Shown here one piece after another: positions 24,217-33,259 of a DNA stretch of 64,000 bases. The notes below the pieces were generated by a model that made no database searches, was not told the DNA's origin, and saw only the letters and a list, made by a program, of their open reading frames with translations. The position numbers and the translations under genes were made by a program. Source of the stretch: JBBROS01 sp038229135 (GTDB taxonomy: Bacteria; Pseudomonadota; Alphaproteobacteria; Acetobacterales; Acetobacteraceae). Numbering within the stretch: the stretch's first letter is position 1; every line of letters begins with the position of its first letter. The DNA lies in the NCBI GenBank assembly GCA_038229135.1, contig JBBROS010000001.1, positions 124,001 through 188,000 of the forward strand. Direction: 5' to 3'.

Positions 24217-25409
24217 GCTTCGCCCCCCTCGCCGGCGTGAAGGTGCTCGACTTCTCCCGCGTCCTCGCCGCCCCCATGGCCACGCAGATCCTGGCTGAGC
24301 TGGGCGCCGAGGTGATCAAGATCGAGCGCCCCCGCACCGGGGACGAAAGCCGCCAATGGGAGCCCATCGTCCCGAACACCACGGAAAGCGCCTACTTCTT
24401 CGCCTTCAACCGCGGCAAGCGCAGCGTCACCCTCAATTTGAAATCCCAAGCCGCCCAGCGCATCGCAGCCGATCTCGCCGCGCGCGCCGACGTCCTCGTC
24501 GAAAACTTCCTGCCGGGCGACATGGACGCGCTGAACCTCGGCTACGCCGCCCTGTCCGCCGCCAACCCGGCCCTCGTCTATGTCTCCAACACCGGCTTCG
24601 GCCAGGACGGCCCCTACAAGGACCGCCGCGGCTACGACACCATCTTTCAGGCCCTTAGCGGCGTCATGGCCCTCACCGGCCACCCGGACGGCCCGCCCGC
24701 CAAGGTCGGCGTGCCCTTCGCGGACCTCACCTCAGGCCTGTGGATCGCCATCGCCGCCCTCGCCGGGCTCGCCGGCCGCGGCGCCACGGGGCGGGGCACC
24801 CACATCGACGTGGCGATGATGGACGCCCAGGTCAGCCTTTTGACCATCGCCGCCGCCCGCCTGTTCGCGCTCGGGCAAGAACCCGTCCGCACCGGCACGG
24901 AGCACCCCGGCCGCGTCCCCTCCGCCGCCTTCCAGTGCCGGGACGGCGCCTGGCTGCACATCAGCGGTAGCGACCAGCACTGGCCGGCCATCTGCACGGT
25001 CCTGGGCCTCGACGCGCTCGCCGCCGACCCCGCCCTCGCCCGCAACGCGGCCCGCGTGAGTGCCCGCGCCCGCGTGATGGCCGCCATGACCGCGGCCATC
25101 GCCGCCCGGGACCGCGCCCCCCTCGCCCAGGCCCTTCGCGCCGCCGAGGTGCCCGCCGGCGAGGTCAACAGCGTGAGCGACATCCTGGCCGACCCGCATA
25201 CGGCCGCCCGGCAGATGGTTGGCGACTTCGACCACCCCACCGCCGGCACCTTCCCCGCCCTGCGCCTGCCGTTGCGCGAGGTCGGCGGCCCCCCGCCCCC
25301 CCTCGCCGCCCCGCCGCTGCTCGGTGCGGACACGGACAGCGTGCTTGCAAGCCTCGGTCTGGACGAAGCCGCCATCGCCGCCCTCCGCGCCGAAGGGGCC
25401 ATCGGATGA
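24213..25409 (+). CDS. CaiB/BaiF-type CoA-transferase (class III)
   Basis: A 398-residue family-III CoA-transferase. The N-terminal GVKVLDFSRVLAAPMATQIL, the substrate-loop NRGKRSVTLNLKS and RGTHIDVAMMDAQ (with the aspartate that forms the mixed anhydride) are all intact. It moves CoA between carboxylic acids without ATP. It begins at a GTG overlapping the previous stop (GTGA) and ends overlapping the next ATG. Because an acyl-CoA ligase follows in the same operon, two activation routes may exist for the pathway's acids. Confidence 0.9.
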   Translation: MSFAPLAGVKVLDFSRVLAAPMATQILAELGAEVIKIERPRTGDESRQWEPIVPNTTESAYFFAFNRGKRSVTLNLKSQAAQRIAADLAARADVLVENFLPGDMDALNLGYAALSAANPALVYVSNTGFGQDGPYKDRRGYDTIFQALSGVMALTGHPDGPPAKVGVPFADLTSGLWIAIAALAGLAGRGATGRGTHIDVAMMDAQVSLLTIAAARLFALGQEPVRTGTEHPGRVPSAAFQCRDGAWLHISGSDQHWPAICTVLGLDALAADPALARNAARVSARARVMAAMTAAIAARDRAPLAQALRAAEVPAGEVNSVSDILADPHTAARQMVGDFDHPTAGTFPALRLPLREVGGPPPPLAAPPLLGADTDSVLASLGLDEAAIAALRAEGAIG

Positions 25410-26143
25410 CCCTCCAGACCAGCATCGACGGCCCGATCGCCCACGTCACCCTTGCCCGGCCCGAGGCCCGCAACGCGCTGAACCTCGAGCTCTGCCACGC
25501 CCTTACCGCCGCCTTCGAGGCGCTCGACGCGAACGACACCGTCCGCGTGGTGCTCCTGGCAGCCCAAGGCCCCGTGTTCTGCGCCGGGGCCGACATGAAG
25601 GAGCGCACGGGCCGGGACGAAGCCTGGATCCGCGCCCGCCGCCTCGCCTCCTTTCGCGCCTACGACACCATCGAGCGCTGCCGCAAACCCATCGTCGCCC
25701 TCCTGCAGGGCCCGGTCGTCGGCTCCGGCGGCGAGATCGCGCTGGCCTGCGACTTCGCCCTCGCCATGCCCGCCGCCACCTGGCGCTTCCCCGAGCCGCA
25801 ATGGGGCACCGTCGGCGCCACACAGCGCGTCCAACGAGCCATCGGCCGCCGCCGCGCGAAGGAGCTGCTCTACACCGGCCGCACCCTCCCCGCCGAGGAA
25901 GCCCACGCCCTCGGCCTCGCCCGCCTCGTGCTCGACCTCGAGGCCGAGGCGGCCGCCACCGCCGCCACGATCGCGAAAGCGCCCGCCCTCGCCATGGCCC
26001 TTACCAAGCAATCCATCGACCTCGGCGCCGAAACCACCCTCGCCCAAGGCATCCGCATCGAGCTCGCCGCCATCGAGCGCAACCTGGCCGAAGGCACGTG
26101 GCGCGACGGCCTGGACCAGTTTGCGAAGGGCAAACCGCTATGA
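25406..26143 (+). CDS. Enoyl-CoA hydratase-related protein (second crotonase of the operon)
   Basis: A 245-residue crotonase. Oxyanion segments are FCAGADMKERTGRD (residues about 58-71) and QGPVVGSGGEIALACD (about 99-114), the latter with E at a position often catalytic in hydratases. It is clearly different from the first crotonase of the operon, so a two-step hydratase or hydrolase sequence is likely. ATGA overlap with the CoA-transferase. Confidence 0.85.
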   Translation: MTLQTSIDGPIAHVTLARPEARNALNLELCHALTAAFEALDANDTVRVVLLAAQGPVFCAGADMKERTGRDEAWIRARRLASFRAYDTIERCRKPIVALLQGPVVGSGGEIALACDFALAMPAATWRFPEPQWGTVGATQRVQRAIGRRRAKELLYTGRTLPAEEAHALGLARLVLDLEAEAAATAATIAKAPALAMALTKQSIDLGAETTLAQGIRIELAAIERNLAEGTWRDGLDQFAKGKPL

Positions 26144-26154
26144 TTGAGGACGTC

Positions 26155-26243
26155 CGTCATCGCGAGCGAAGCGTGGCGATCCAGGGGCCGCACGGCGCAG
26201 TCCAGTCGGCTCCTGGATCGCCACGCCTCCGGCTCGCGATGAC
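26155..26243. repeat. Dispersed palindromic repeat, family A
   Basis: Arms CGTCATCGCGAGCGAAGCGT and ACGCCTCCGGCTCGCGATGA, with GGCGATCCAGG and CCTGGATCGCC inside them, flank a central variable part of about 25 bases. The RNA would form a long hairpin. It separates the second crotonase from the acyl-CoA ligase. Confidence 0.85.
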
Positions 26244-26255
26244 GGCAGACGCGCC

Positions 26256-27848
26256 ATGACCTTCGACCCCGCGCTCCTCTGCCCATTGACCACCGACGCC
26301 GCCCTCCGCCGCGCCGCAACCCTCGCGCCGGACGTCGAAGCCATCGTCGGCCCGCCCTCCCCCGCGCTACCAGCCCGCCTCACCTACGCCCAGCTCGAAA
26401 CCGAGGTGGCCCGCATCCGCGCCGCCCTCCACGGCCTCGGCGTCCAGCCCGGCGAGCACGTGGGTCTGTGCATCGGCAACGGCGCCCTCTTCATGGCCCT
26501 CTTCCTCGCCATCGGCAGCGCCGGCGCCGTCGCCGTCCCGGTCAATACCCGCCTGACCGGGGAGGAAATCGCCTACGCGCTCCGCCAAAGCCGCGTCCGT
26601 ACTCTTTTCACCGTCGACCGCCTGCTCAGCCAGGACTTCACCGCGATCCTCCGCTCGATCGAACCCGCCATCGACCACGCCCTCCCCGGCCAGGCCCTCC
26701 CGGACCTCGTCCGCCTCGTATGCATCGGCGGCGACGTGCCGCGAGCCGCACTCGGCTGGCCCGCCTTCCTCGAGGGCGCGTGCCCCCCGCCTTTCGCAAG
26801 CACGCCGCCTGCCTGCACGCCCGACCACACGCTCCTCATCCAATACACCTCCGGCACCACAGCCTCCCCCAAGGGCGTGCTGCTCCGACACCGCTCCATG
26901 CTCGGCAACGGCTTCGTCAGCGGCCATCGCCTCGGTCTCCGCGTGGCCGACCGCTTCCACAGCGCCCGCCCCTTCTTCCACGTCGCCGGCACCAGCCTCT
27001 CCATCCTCGCCTGCATCCAGCACGCCGCCACCCTCGTCACCATGGACCGTTTCGAGCCCGGCGAGGCCCTCCGCCTCATGGAACAGGAGCGCTGCACCCA
27101 TTTCAGCGGCAACGACACCATGGCCCTCATGTTGCTGAACCACCCCGACCGCGCCCGCCGCCACCTGGTCCTCCGAGGCGCCTGGGCCGCCGCATCGCCC
27201 GCCATCCTGCGCCGGGTCATCGACGAGATGGCCCCGGAATGCGTCGCCGGCTACGGCCTGTCCGAGGCCAGCCCCAACGTCGCCCAATCCTGCTGGTGGG
27301 AGCCCGAGGCGGTCCGCGCCTCCGGCCGGATGCGCGTGCAACCGGGTATCGAGGTCCGCCTGGCCGAGGGAGAGATCCAGGTCCGCGGCTACACCGTCAT
27401 GCAGGGCTACTTCGACAAGCCCGACGCCACCGCCGCCACCCTCTCCCCCGATGGCTGGCTCGGCACCGGGGACCTCGGCACGCTCGAGGATGGACGCCTG
27501 ACCTTCACCGGGCGCGCGAAAGACCTCATCCGCGTCGGCGGCGAAAACGTCTCTCCGGCCGAGATCGAGGACGTGCTGCACCGCCACCCCGCCATCCGCC
27601 AGGCCGTCGTCGTCGGCGTGCCGGACCCGCGCCTGATGGAAGTCCCCTGCGCCTTCATCGTGCTGAACGACGGCCACGACGCCACCCCGGACGCCCTGCT
27701 AGGCTGGGCCCGAGAACGCCTGGCCGGCTTCAAGCTGCCCCGCCACGTCCGCCTGGTCGACGGCTTCGAGCACATCGGCATGACCGCCAGCTCGAAGATC
27801 CAGAAGGCGCAGCTCCGCGCCCACGCCATCCAACTGCTCGGACTCTGA
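26256..27848 (+). CDS. Acyl-CoA ligase / AMP-binding enzyme
   Basis: A 530-residue class-I adenylate-forming enzyme. The P-loop YTSGTTASPKGVL (residues about 197-209), GYGLSEASPN, the GDLG hinge region with GRAKDLIRVGGENVSP and the terminal catalytic lysine in TASSKIQKAQLR are present. It should make an acyl-AMP and then the CoA ester of a carboxylic acid, most likely the entry substrate of the upstream enzymes. It follows a family A repeat rather than overlapping the operon, and the start ATG is the first suitable one after that repeat. Confidence 0.88.
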   Translation: MTFDPALLCPLTTDAALRRAATLAPDVEAIVGPPSPALPARLTYAQLETEVARIRAALHGLGVQPGEHVGLCIGNGALFMALFLAIGSAGAVAVPVNTRLTGEEIAYALRQSRVRTLFTVDRLLSQDFTAILRSIEPAIDHALPGQALPDLVRLVCIGGDVPRAALGWPAFLEGACPPPFASTPPACTPDHTLLIQYTSGTTASPKGVLLRHRSMLGNGFVSGHRLGLRVADRFHSARPFFHVAGTSLSILACIQHAATLVTMDRFEPGEALRLMEQERCTHFSGNDTMALMLLNHPDRARRHLVLRGAWAAASPAILRRVIDEMAPECVAGYGLSEASPNVAQSCWWEPEAVRASGRMRVQPGIEVRLAEGEIQVRGYTVMQGYFDKPDATAATLSPDGWLGTGDLGTLEDGRLTFTGRAKDLIRVGGENVSPAEIEDVLHRHPAIRQAVVVGVPDPRLMEVPCAFIVLNDGHDATPDALLGWARERLAGFKLPRHVRLVDGFEHIGMTASSKIQKAQLRAHAIQLLGL

Positions 27849-27850
27849 TC

Positions 27851-28327
27851 ATGCACGACCACCTGGACCACGCCGCCGAAGCCCTCCTCACCCGCCTGCG
27901 TGCCGCCGGTGCCCGGGTCGCCACCGCCGAGTCCTGCACCGGCGGCCTCATCGCCGGCGCCCTCACCGCCATCGCCGGCTCGTCGGACGTGGTGGACCGC
28001 GGCTTCGTCACCTACTCCAACGCCGCCAAGACGGAGATGCTCGGCGTCCCCGCCCCCCTCATCGCGGAACATGGCGCCGTCAGCGCCGAAGTGGCCCATG
28101 CCATGGCCGAAGGAGCGCTCGCCCGCTCCAGCGCCACCCGCACCGTGTCCGTCACCGGAGTCGCCGGCCCCGGCGGCGGCAGCGGGGAGAAGCCAGTCGG
28201 CACCGTGTGGTTCGGCGTCGCCGCGACAGGCGCCCCGACCCGCACCGAACGCCAAGTCTTTTCAGGCGACCGCACCGCCGTGCGCCGGGCCACCGTGCTG
28301 CACGCGCTCGCGCTGCTCGAGCCGTGA
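27851..28327 (+). CDS. CinA-family nicotinamide-nucleotide amidohydrolase
   Basis: A 158-residue protein equal to the CinA C-terminal (PncC) domain: TAESCTGGLIAGALTAIAGS near residues 25-44, SYSN-like FVTYSNAAKTEMLGV and VSVTGVAGPGGGS with the GxAGPxGGS loop. PncC deamidates nicotinamide mononucleotide in NAD recycling. The N-terminal CinA domain is lacking, as in many stand-alone alphaproteobacterial forms. It begins 2 bases after the ligase stop. Confidence 0.9.
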   Translation: MHDHLDHAAEALLTRLRAAGARVATAESCTGGLIAGALTAIAGSSDVVDRGFVTYSNAAKTEMLGVPAPLIAEHGAVSAEVAHAMAEGALARSSATRTVSVTGVAGPGGGSGEKPVGTVWFGVAATGAPTRTERQVFSGDRTAVRRATVLHALALLEP

Positions 28328-28330
28328 ACA

Positions 28331-28426
28331 GCGTCATCAACACGAGCCGAAAGCGTGGGGATCCGGGGGCCGACGGGCCTGCCCTGTGCGGCCCCTGGAT
28401 CGCCGCGCTTCGCTCGCGATGACGGC
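28331..28426. repeat. Dispersed palindromic repeat, family A
   Basis: Left arm GCGTCATCAACACGAGCC is diverged; the right arm CCCCTGGATCGCCGCGCTTC and CGCTCGCGATGACGG is near consensus. It lies between convergent cinA-type and glutathione peroxidase genes. Confidence 0.8.
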
Positions 28427-28446
28427 TCGAAACCGTCAGACGGGTC

Positions 28447-28992
28447 TCATGCCCCCGCCCGCCCCACCGCTGCCTCGATCGCCGCCCGCAGCTTGCCCCG
28501 CTCCGGCTCGTCATCGGACGTGAACGTCCCCGCGACCTGCCCGTCCCGCCCGATCAGCACCTTGAAGAAGTTCCACCGCGGCTCCCACCGCGTCTGCCCC
28601 CGCACCCATTTGTAGAACGGCGCCGCCTGGGAGCCCCGCACATGGCTGATCCCGCTCATCGGGAACTCCACGCCATAGGTCAGCTCGCAGAAGGCCTTGA
28701 CCGCCCCGTTGCTGTCCTTCTCCTGGTTGAAGTCCTGGCTCGGGATGCCCACGACCGCGAACCCGCGGGGCGCCAGCGCCTTGTGCACCGCCTGCAGCCC
28801 GGCATATTGCGGCGTGTAGCCACAGAAACTCGCCGTGTTCACCACCAGCATCACCTGCCCGCGGAACGACGCGAAGTCGAGCACGCCCTCATCGATCGAG
28901 GTCATCTTGAACTGGTAGGCATCCCCGGGTGCCGGGCCAGCCGCCCCTACCGCCACCGCACCCCCTACCGCCGCCCGTCGCGAAAGCTCCAT
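28447..28992 (-). CDS. Glutathione peroxidase-family protein with Tat-like leader
   Basis: A 181-residue thiol peroxidase. The catalytic cysteine C57 lies in NTASFCGYTPQYAGL (cysteine instead of selenocysteine); the glutamine is in GIPSQDFNQE and the tryptophan in RWNFFKVLIG, completing the family tetrad. The leader MELSRRAAVGGAVAVGAAG has a twin-arginine look (SRRAA) before a hydrophobic stretch, so an exported enzyme is likely. It reduces hydroperoxides with thioredoxin or glutathione; the donor is unknown. Convergent with the CinA-type gene. Confidence 0.88.
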   Translation of the reverse strand: MELSRRAAVGGAVAVGAAGPAPGDAYQFKMTSIDEGVLDFASFRGQVMLVVNTASFCGYTPQYAGLQAVHKALAPRGFAVVGIPSQDFNQEKDSNGAVKAFCELTYGVEFPMSGISHVRGSQAAPFYKWVRGQTRWEPRWNFFKVLIGRDGQVAGTFTSDDEPERGKLRAAIEAAVGRAGA

Positions 28993-29045
28993 GTCCGCCT
29001 CCTCTGTCGTTGCAGGATGTGCGCCGACTCTCCTCCACGACAACC

Positions 29046-29134
29046 CGTCATCGCGAGCCGAAGGCGTGGCGATCGAGGGGCCGCGCAGAGGAGACCCATT
29101 GGCCCTGGATCGCCACGCTTCGCGCGCGACGACG
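29046..29134. repeat. Dispersed palindromic repeat, family A
   Basis: CGTCATCGCGAGCCGAAGGC at the left and CCACGCTTCGCGCGCGACGA at the right, with GGCGATCGAGG/CCTGGATCGCC inside. It sits between the peroxidase start and the end of smpB. Confidence 0.8.
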
Positions 29135-29180
29135 ATAAGCGTCGTCCGACAGGCCCGCAGAAGCGAGGGGGAGACGATCC

Positions 29181-29672
29181 CTAACCCTTGTCCCGCATCA
29201 GCCGCGCCTTGTCCCGCTGCCAGTCCCGCGCCGCGATGGCGTGCCGCTTGTCCGCCTTCTTCCGCCCCTCGCCTAACCCGAGCGTCACCTTGGCCATGCC
29301 ACGCTCGTTGAAGTGGATGTCCAGCGGCACGATGCTCATCCCGTCCCGCGCCGTGGCCCCCAGCAGCGCATCCACCTGCTTGCGCTTCAAAAGCAGCTTG
29401 CGCGGCGCCCGCGGCTCGAACCGGCTCAGCACCCCGCCCTGGTATTCGGGGATGTAGGCATTGAACAGGAACAGCTCCCCGTCCCGCTCCCCGGCCCACG
29501 CCTCGGTCAGCGTCGCGCGCCCGAGCCGCAGGCTTTTGACCTCCGGCCCCTTCAGCACCAGCCCGGCTTCCATCGTCTGCTTGATCGTGTAGTCGAACCG
29601 GGCCTTGCGGTTCTGCGACGCGATGCCGTGGCTGATCAGCCCCGATTTCTTCTTGGGTTCTACGGCGGCCAT
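29181..29672 (-). CDS. smpB: SsrA-binding protein SmpB
   Basis: A 163-residue partner of tmRNA in ribosome rescue. It shows NRKARFDYTIKQTMEAGLVL, GPEVKSLRLGRATLTEAW and the C-terminal helix EGRKKADKRHAIAARDWQRD that enters the mRNA channel. Its ATG overlaps the dapA stop (TGATG), the standard dapA-smpB pairing of alphaproteobacteria. The start at 29672 opens with the usual lysine-rich tail. Confidence 0.97.
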   Translation of the reverse strand: MAAVEPKKKSGLISHGIASQNRKARFDYTIKQTMEAGLVLKGPEVKSLRLGRATLTEAWAGERDGELFLFNAYIPEYQGGVLSRFEPRAPRKLLLKRKQVDALLGATARDGMSIVPLDIHFNERGMAKVTLGLGEGRKKADKRHAIAARDWQRDKARLMRDKG

Positions 29673-30550
29673 CAGTTCATCAGGCCCGCCGCCGCCATCG
29701 CCGCCCGAACCTGGCCGCGCACGCCGTCCGACACCGGCGCCATCGGCAGGCGGCACTGCGCCGTGCCGTGGCCCAACAGGCTTGCTGCATACTTCACCGG
29801 GGCCGGATTGGTTTCAGCGAACATGGCGTCATGCAACGCGAGCAGACGGTCCTGGATGCCGATGGCCCGGTCGATCTCCCCATCGTCCCACGCCGCATGC
29901 ATCTCGGCGCATAACCGGGGCGCCACGTTGCCCGTCACGCTGATGCACCCGTGCCCGCCCGCACCCAGGAACGCCAGCCGCGTGTGGTCCTCGCCCGAGA
30001 GCTGGCTGAACGCCGGCCCGCATGCGGCCCGCGTGTGCAGCGGCCGGGCCAAATTCGCCGTGCTGTCCTTAACGCCCACGATGTTCGTGTGTTTGGCCAG
30101 CCGCCCCATCGTCTCCACGCTCATGTCCACCACGCTGCGGCTCGGAATGTTGTAGATCACGATCGGCAGGTCCACGGCGTCCGCGATGGCCATGTAGTGC
30201 AGGTAGAGCCCCTCCTGCGTCGGCTTGTTGTAGTAGGGCGTCACCACCAGCGCCGCATCCGCCCCGGCCGCCTTCGCCTCCCGCGTCAGCGCGACGGCCT
30301 CGGCCGTGCTGTTGCTCCCCGTCCCCGCGATCACCGGCACCCGCCCCGCCGCCGCCTCCACGGCCAGCCGGATGACCCGCGCATGCTCGCCATGGTCGAG
30401 CGTGGGGCTCTCACCCGTCGTGCCCACCGGCACGAGCCCCTGCGTGCCCTGCTCCACCTGCCATGCGACGAAGCGCTGGAACGCCTTCTCATCCACCGCA
30501 CCGTCCTCGGTCATGGGCGTGATGAGCGCGACGAGCGAACCCTTGAACAT
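29672..30550 (-). CDS. dapA: 4-hydroxy-tetrahydrodipicolinate synthase
   Basis: A 292-residue TIM-barrel enzyme condensing pyruvate with aspartate semialdehyde for lysine and diaminopimelate synthesis. The Schiff-base lysine is K161 in GVKDST, the tyrosine of the catalytic triad is Y133 in VIYNIPSR, and the TTGES motif is at residues 44-48. Full length. It is divergent from the lytic transglycosylase and upstream of smpB. Confidence 0.97.
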   Translation of the reverse strand: MFKGSLVALITPMTEDGAVDEKAFQRFVAWQVEQGTQGLVPVGTTGESPTLDHGEHARVIRLAVEAAAGRVPVIAGTGSNSTAEAVALTREAKAAGADAALVVTPYYNKPTQEGLYLHYMAIADAVDLPIVIYNIPSRSVVDMSVETMGRLAKHTNIVGVKDSTANLARPLHTRAACGPAFSQLSGEDHTRLAFLGAGGHGCISVTGNVAPRLCAEMHAAWDDGEIDRAIGIQDRLLALHDAMFAETNPAPVKYAASLLGHGTAQCRLPMAPVSDGVRGQVRAAMAAAGLMN

Positions 30551-30651
30551 GGCGGCGGTCTCCGGCGGGCAGGAAGGGCGCGCACCCTAAAGCAACCAAC
30601 GCGCAAGGGGAAACGCTTTGGCCCGGGCCCGGGCCCTGCGATACTGCAGGC

Positions 30652-32562
30652 GTGATTCGCGCCCTCCTCCTGCTGCTTCTGCTCGCCGCCCCGGCCCGCG
30701 CCCAGGGGCCTACGCTCGCCGCCGCCCTGCGCGCCGGGCTGTGGGCGGAGGCGGACGCCCTGGCCGCCGCCCTCCCGGACCCGCTGGCCCGCAAGCTCGT
30801 GCTGCATGCGCGCCTCCAGGCCCCCGGCGCCGCCCGCGCGCCCGAGATCGCGTCCTTCATGGCCGCCAACCCCGACTGGCCCAACCAGGCCCTGCTCAGC
30901 CGCCGCCTGCAGGAGGCCCTCACCATCGACCGGGACGACCGCGCGGTGCTCGAGATCTGTCGCGCTACCCCGCCCGCGCTGGTCCCGAGCCTGCTGCGCT
31001 GCGCCGACACCGAGGCGCGCGCCCCCATCCCGGAGCCCGAGGCCGCCCGGCGCGCCTGGGTGGCCGGCATCATCGACGCGCCCGGCGAGGCGGCCTTCGT
31101 CCGCCGCTGGGCCCTTCAGCTCCGCCCCGAGGACCAGTGGCGCCGCTTCGACCGACTCGCCTGGTCCGACACCCCCGCCCCGGGCGGCCCCGCCGCACGC
31201 CAGGCCGTCCGCGTGGCCCCGGCCCAGCGCCCCTGGGCCGAGGCCCGCCTGGCCCTCAAGCGCGATGACCCGACGGCTCCCGCCCTCGCCGCCACCCTCG
31301 GCCCGCTCGCCGCCGACCCCACCCTCGTGCTCGAACTCGCCCGCTGGTATCGCCGCGCCGGGCAGGATCGGGATGCGGCGCGCGTCTGGACCGGCCCCGG
31401 CGCCGCCGCCGAGCAGGCCGCCCCGCCCGACCGCCAGCAGGCATTCTGGGACGAGCGGAACCTCCTCGCCCGACGCCTGCTCCGCGCGAACGAGCCCGCG
31501 CTCGCCGCCAGCATCGTCGCCGCCCAGGCCGCCGCCCGCGAAGCCACGCTCGACCAGGCCTTCCTCGCCGGCTGGATCGCGCTCCGTCGCACGAACCAGC
31601 CCGAAATTGCCGCCGTCCACTTCCAGCGCCTCGCCACCCTATCCTCGGCCGCCCTCACCCAGTCCCGCGCGGCCTATTGGCTCGGCCGCGCGCAGCAGGC
31701 CCAGGGGGCCGACCCCGCGCCCGCCTTCACAACCGCCGCCGCCTGGCCCACCACCTATTACGGCCAGCTCGCCGCCCTGGCTCTCGGCGACGACGCCGAA
31801 GCCCTCGCCCGCCGCATCGCCGCCGCATCCGACCCGGCCTGGGACGAGCCCGCCGCCGCCGCCTTCCTCGAGCGCGAGCCCGCCCGCGCCGCCGTGCTGC
31901 TGGCCGCCTGGGGAGAGCCCCGCCGCGCCCGCCCCTTCCTCGCCCGGCTCGACGAGACAGCCGCCACCCCGACCGAACGCGCGCTGGCCGCCCGCCTGGC
32001 CCTGGGCCTTGGCCTGCCGGACCAGGCCGTCGCCATCGCGCGCCGCGCCGGGCGGGACGGCGTCATGCTCCCCATCGCCGGCTGGCCCCTCCCCGTCGAG
32101 CCGCCGCCCGGGCTCGAGCCCGCCATCGTGCTCGCCCTCATCCGCCAGGAAAGCAGCTTCGACATCGCCGCCCAGAGCCCCGTCGGCGCCCGCGGCCTCA
32201 TGCAGCTCATGCCCGCCACCGCCGCCAGCGTCGCCCGCGGCCTCGGCGTGCCCGCCGACCTTGCCGCACTGACCACCGACGCCGACTACAACATGCGGCT
32301 CGGCACGACCTACCTGCAGGGCCTCGTCACCCAGTTCGGCGCGCTGCCGCTCGCGCTCGCCGGCTACAACGCCGGGCCGAAGCGCGTGCAGGACTGGCTG
32401 GTGGCAGCGCCCGCGGACCTTTCGGGACCCGAGATGATCGATTGGATCGAGCTGATCCCGTTCAACGAGACGCGCAACTACGTCCAGCGCGTCATCGAGA
32501 ACGTCCTGATCTACCGCGCCAAGCTCGGCCGCCGCGCGCCGCACCCGACGGTCAGGTTCTGA
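30652..32562 (+). CDS. Soluble lytic murein transglycosylase, Slt70-like
   Basis: A 636-residue periplasmic enzyme that cleaves the MurNAc-GlcNAc bond of peptidoglycan, forming 1,6-anhydro ends. A signal peptide ends ARA-Q (about residue 17). The middle 400 residues are alpha-helical repeats (the doughnut U domain), and the SLT domain holds the catalytic E500 in IRQESSFDI, then GARGLMQLMPATA and LALAGYNAGP. The start is a GTG (30652) since the signal peptide opens there. A GGGCCC-rich inverted repeat lies in the 101-base gap to dapA. Confidence 0.92.
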   Translation: MIRALLLLLLLAAPARAQGPTLAAALRAGLWAEADALAAALPDPLARKLVLHARLQAPGAARAPEIASFMAANPDWPNQALLSRRLQEALTIDRDDRAVLEICRATPPALVPSLLRCADTEARAPIPEPEAARRAWVAGIIDAPGEAAFVRRWALQLRPEDQWRRFDRLAWSDTPAPGGPAARQAVRVAPAQRPWAEARLALKRDDPTAPALAATLGPLAADPTLVLELARWYRRAGQDRDAARVWTGPGAAAEQAAPPDRQQAFWDERNLLARRLLRANEPALAASIVAAQAAAREATLDQAFLAGWIALRRTNQPEIAAVHFQRLATLSSAALTQSRAAYWLGRAQQAQGADPAPAFTTAAAWPTTYYGQLAALALGDDAEALARRIAAASDPAWDEPAAAAFLEREPARAAVLLAAWGEPRRARPFLARLDETAATPTERALAARLALGLGLPDQAVAIARRAGRDGVMLPIAGWPLPVEPPPGLEPAIVLALIRQESSFDIAAQSPVGARGLMQLMPATAASVARGLGVPADLAALTTDADYNMRLGTTYLQGLVTQFGALPLALAGYNAGPKRVQDWLVAAPADLSGPEMIDWIELIPFNETRNYVQRVIENVLIYRAKLGRRAPHPTVRF

Positions 32563-32634
32563 ACCGCCAGTCGATTGCTCCGCGCTGGCGGCCTCCCGTC
32601 TCATCCGAAGCATCGGCCCGCGACAGCCGCTCAC

Positions 32635-32724
32635 CGTCATCGCGAGCGGAGCGTGGCGATCCAGGAGCCGACGAGACTGCGCCGTGGCACCCCTGGATCG
32701 CCACGCCTGCGGCTCGCGATGACG
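32635..32724. repeat. Dispersed palindromic repeat, family A
   Basis: CGTCATCGCGAGCGGAGCGT and ACGCCTGCGGCTCGCGATGA arms with GGCGATCCAGG/CCTGGATCGCC, between the transglycosylase and the convergent dinB-like gene. Confidence 0.85.
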
Positions 32725-32761
32725 AGGTCGAACGGCGCGAAACCGGCCTGAGCGGAGGAAG

Positions 32762-33259
32762 TCAGACCACGAGCATCAGATCGGTGTCCCCGGTCCGCTC
32801 CCCGGCCCCCGTGAGCATGGCGTGCACCTGGCCGCGGTGATGTGTCTGGTGATTGAAGACATGCGTCACCAGGAGCGCCACGGGCTTCGTCAGCTCCCGC
32901 CCTTCGGCGCCGCTGAACCAGGTCAGCTCGCCCGCAAGCCACCCTGGCTCGACCCGCGCCGCCCACTCCTCGATCCGTGCGTCCACGTCCACCCGCGCTG
33001 CCGCCAGCGCCTCGAACGGTCCGCCGTCCTGCGCGCTGTCGGCCAGCTTCACCGTCGGCCGCTCCCAGCCATCGAACCGGCTCATCCACTGCCGGTCCGC
33101 CCACACCAGGTGCGCCAGCGTGCCATGGATCGAGCCGAAGAACGCGCCCCGGTCCAGCCGTCGCTCCCCATCGGGCAGCCTTCCTGCCGCCGCATACAGC
33201 CGCTGGTTCATCTCGGCGTTATAGCGGGCCATCATGCCCACCCACGCAGGCTCGATCAT
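32762..33259 (-). CDS. DinB-family protein
   Basis: A 165-residue four-helix-bundle protein of the DinB/YfiT type. The metal-binding histidines appear to be in GTLAHLVWADRQW (residue about 50) and HVFNHQTHHRGQ (about 132-143). Members are often metal-dependent thiol transferases or hydrolases, but many are unassigned. The start ATG overlaps the stop of the next gene upstream (ATGA). Confidence 0.85.
   Translation of the reverse strand: MIEPAWVGMMARYNAEMNQRLYAAAGRLPDGERRLDRGAFFGSIHGTLAHLVWADRQWMSRFDGWERPTVKLADSAQDGGPFEALAAARVDVDARIEEWAARVEPGWLAGELTWFSGAEGRELTKPVALLVTHVFNHQTHHRGQVHAMLTGAGERTGDTDLMLVV

Noticed and set aside
30615..30640. GGGCCC-rich inverted repeat before the lytic transglycosylase as an operator
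   Set aside because: Simple GC alternation gives dyads easily at this composition; no second copy or known site nearby.
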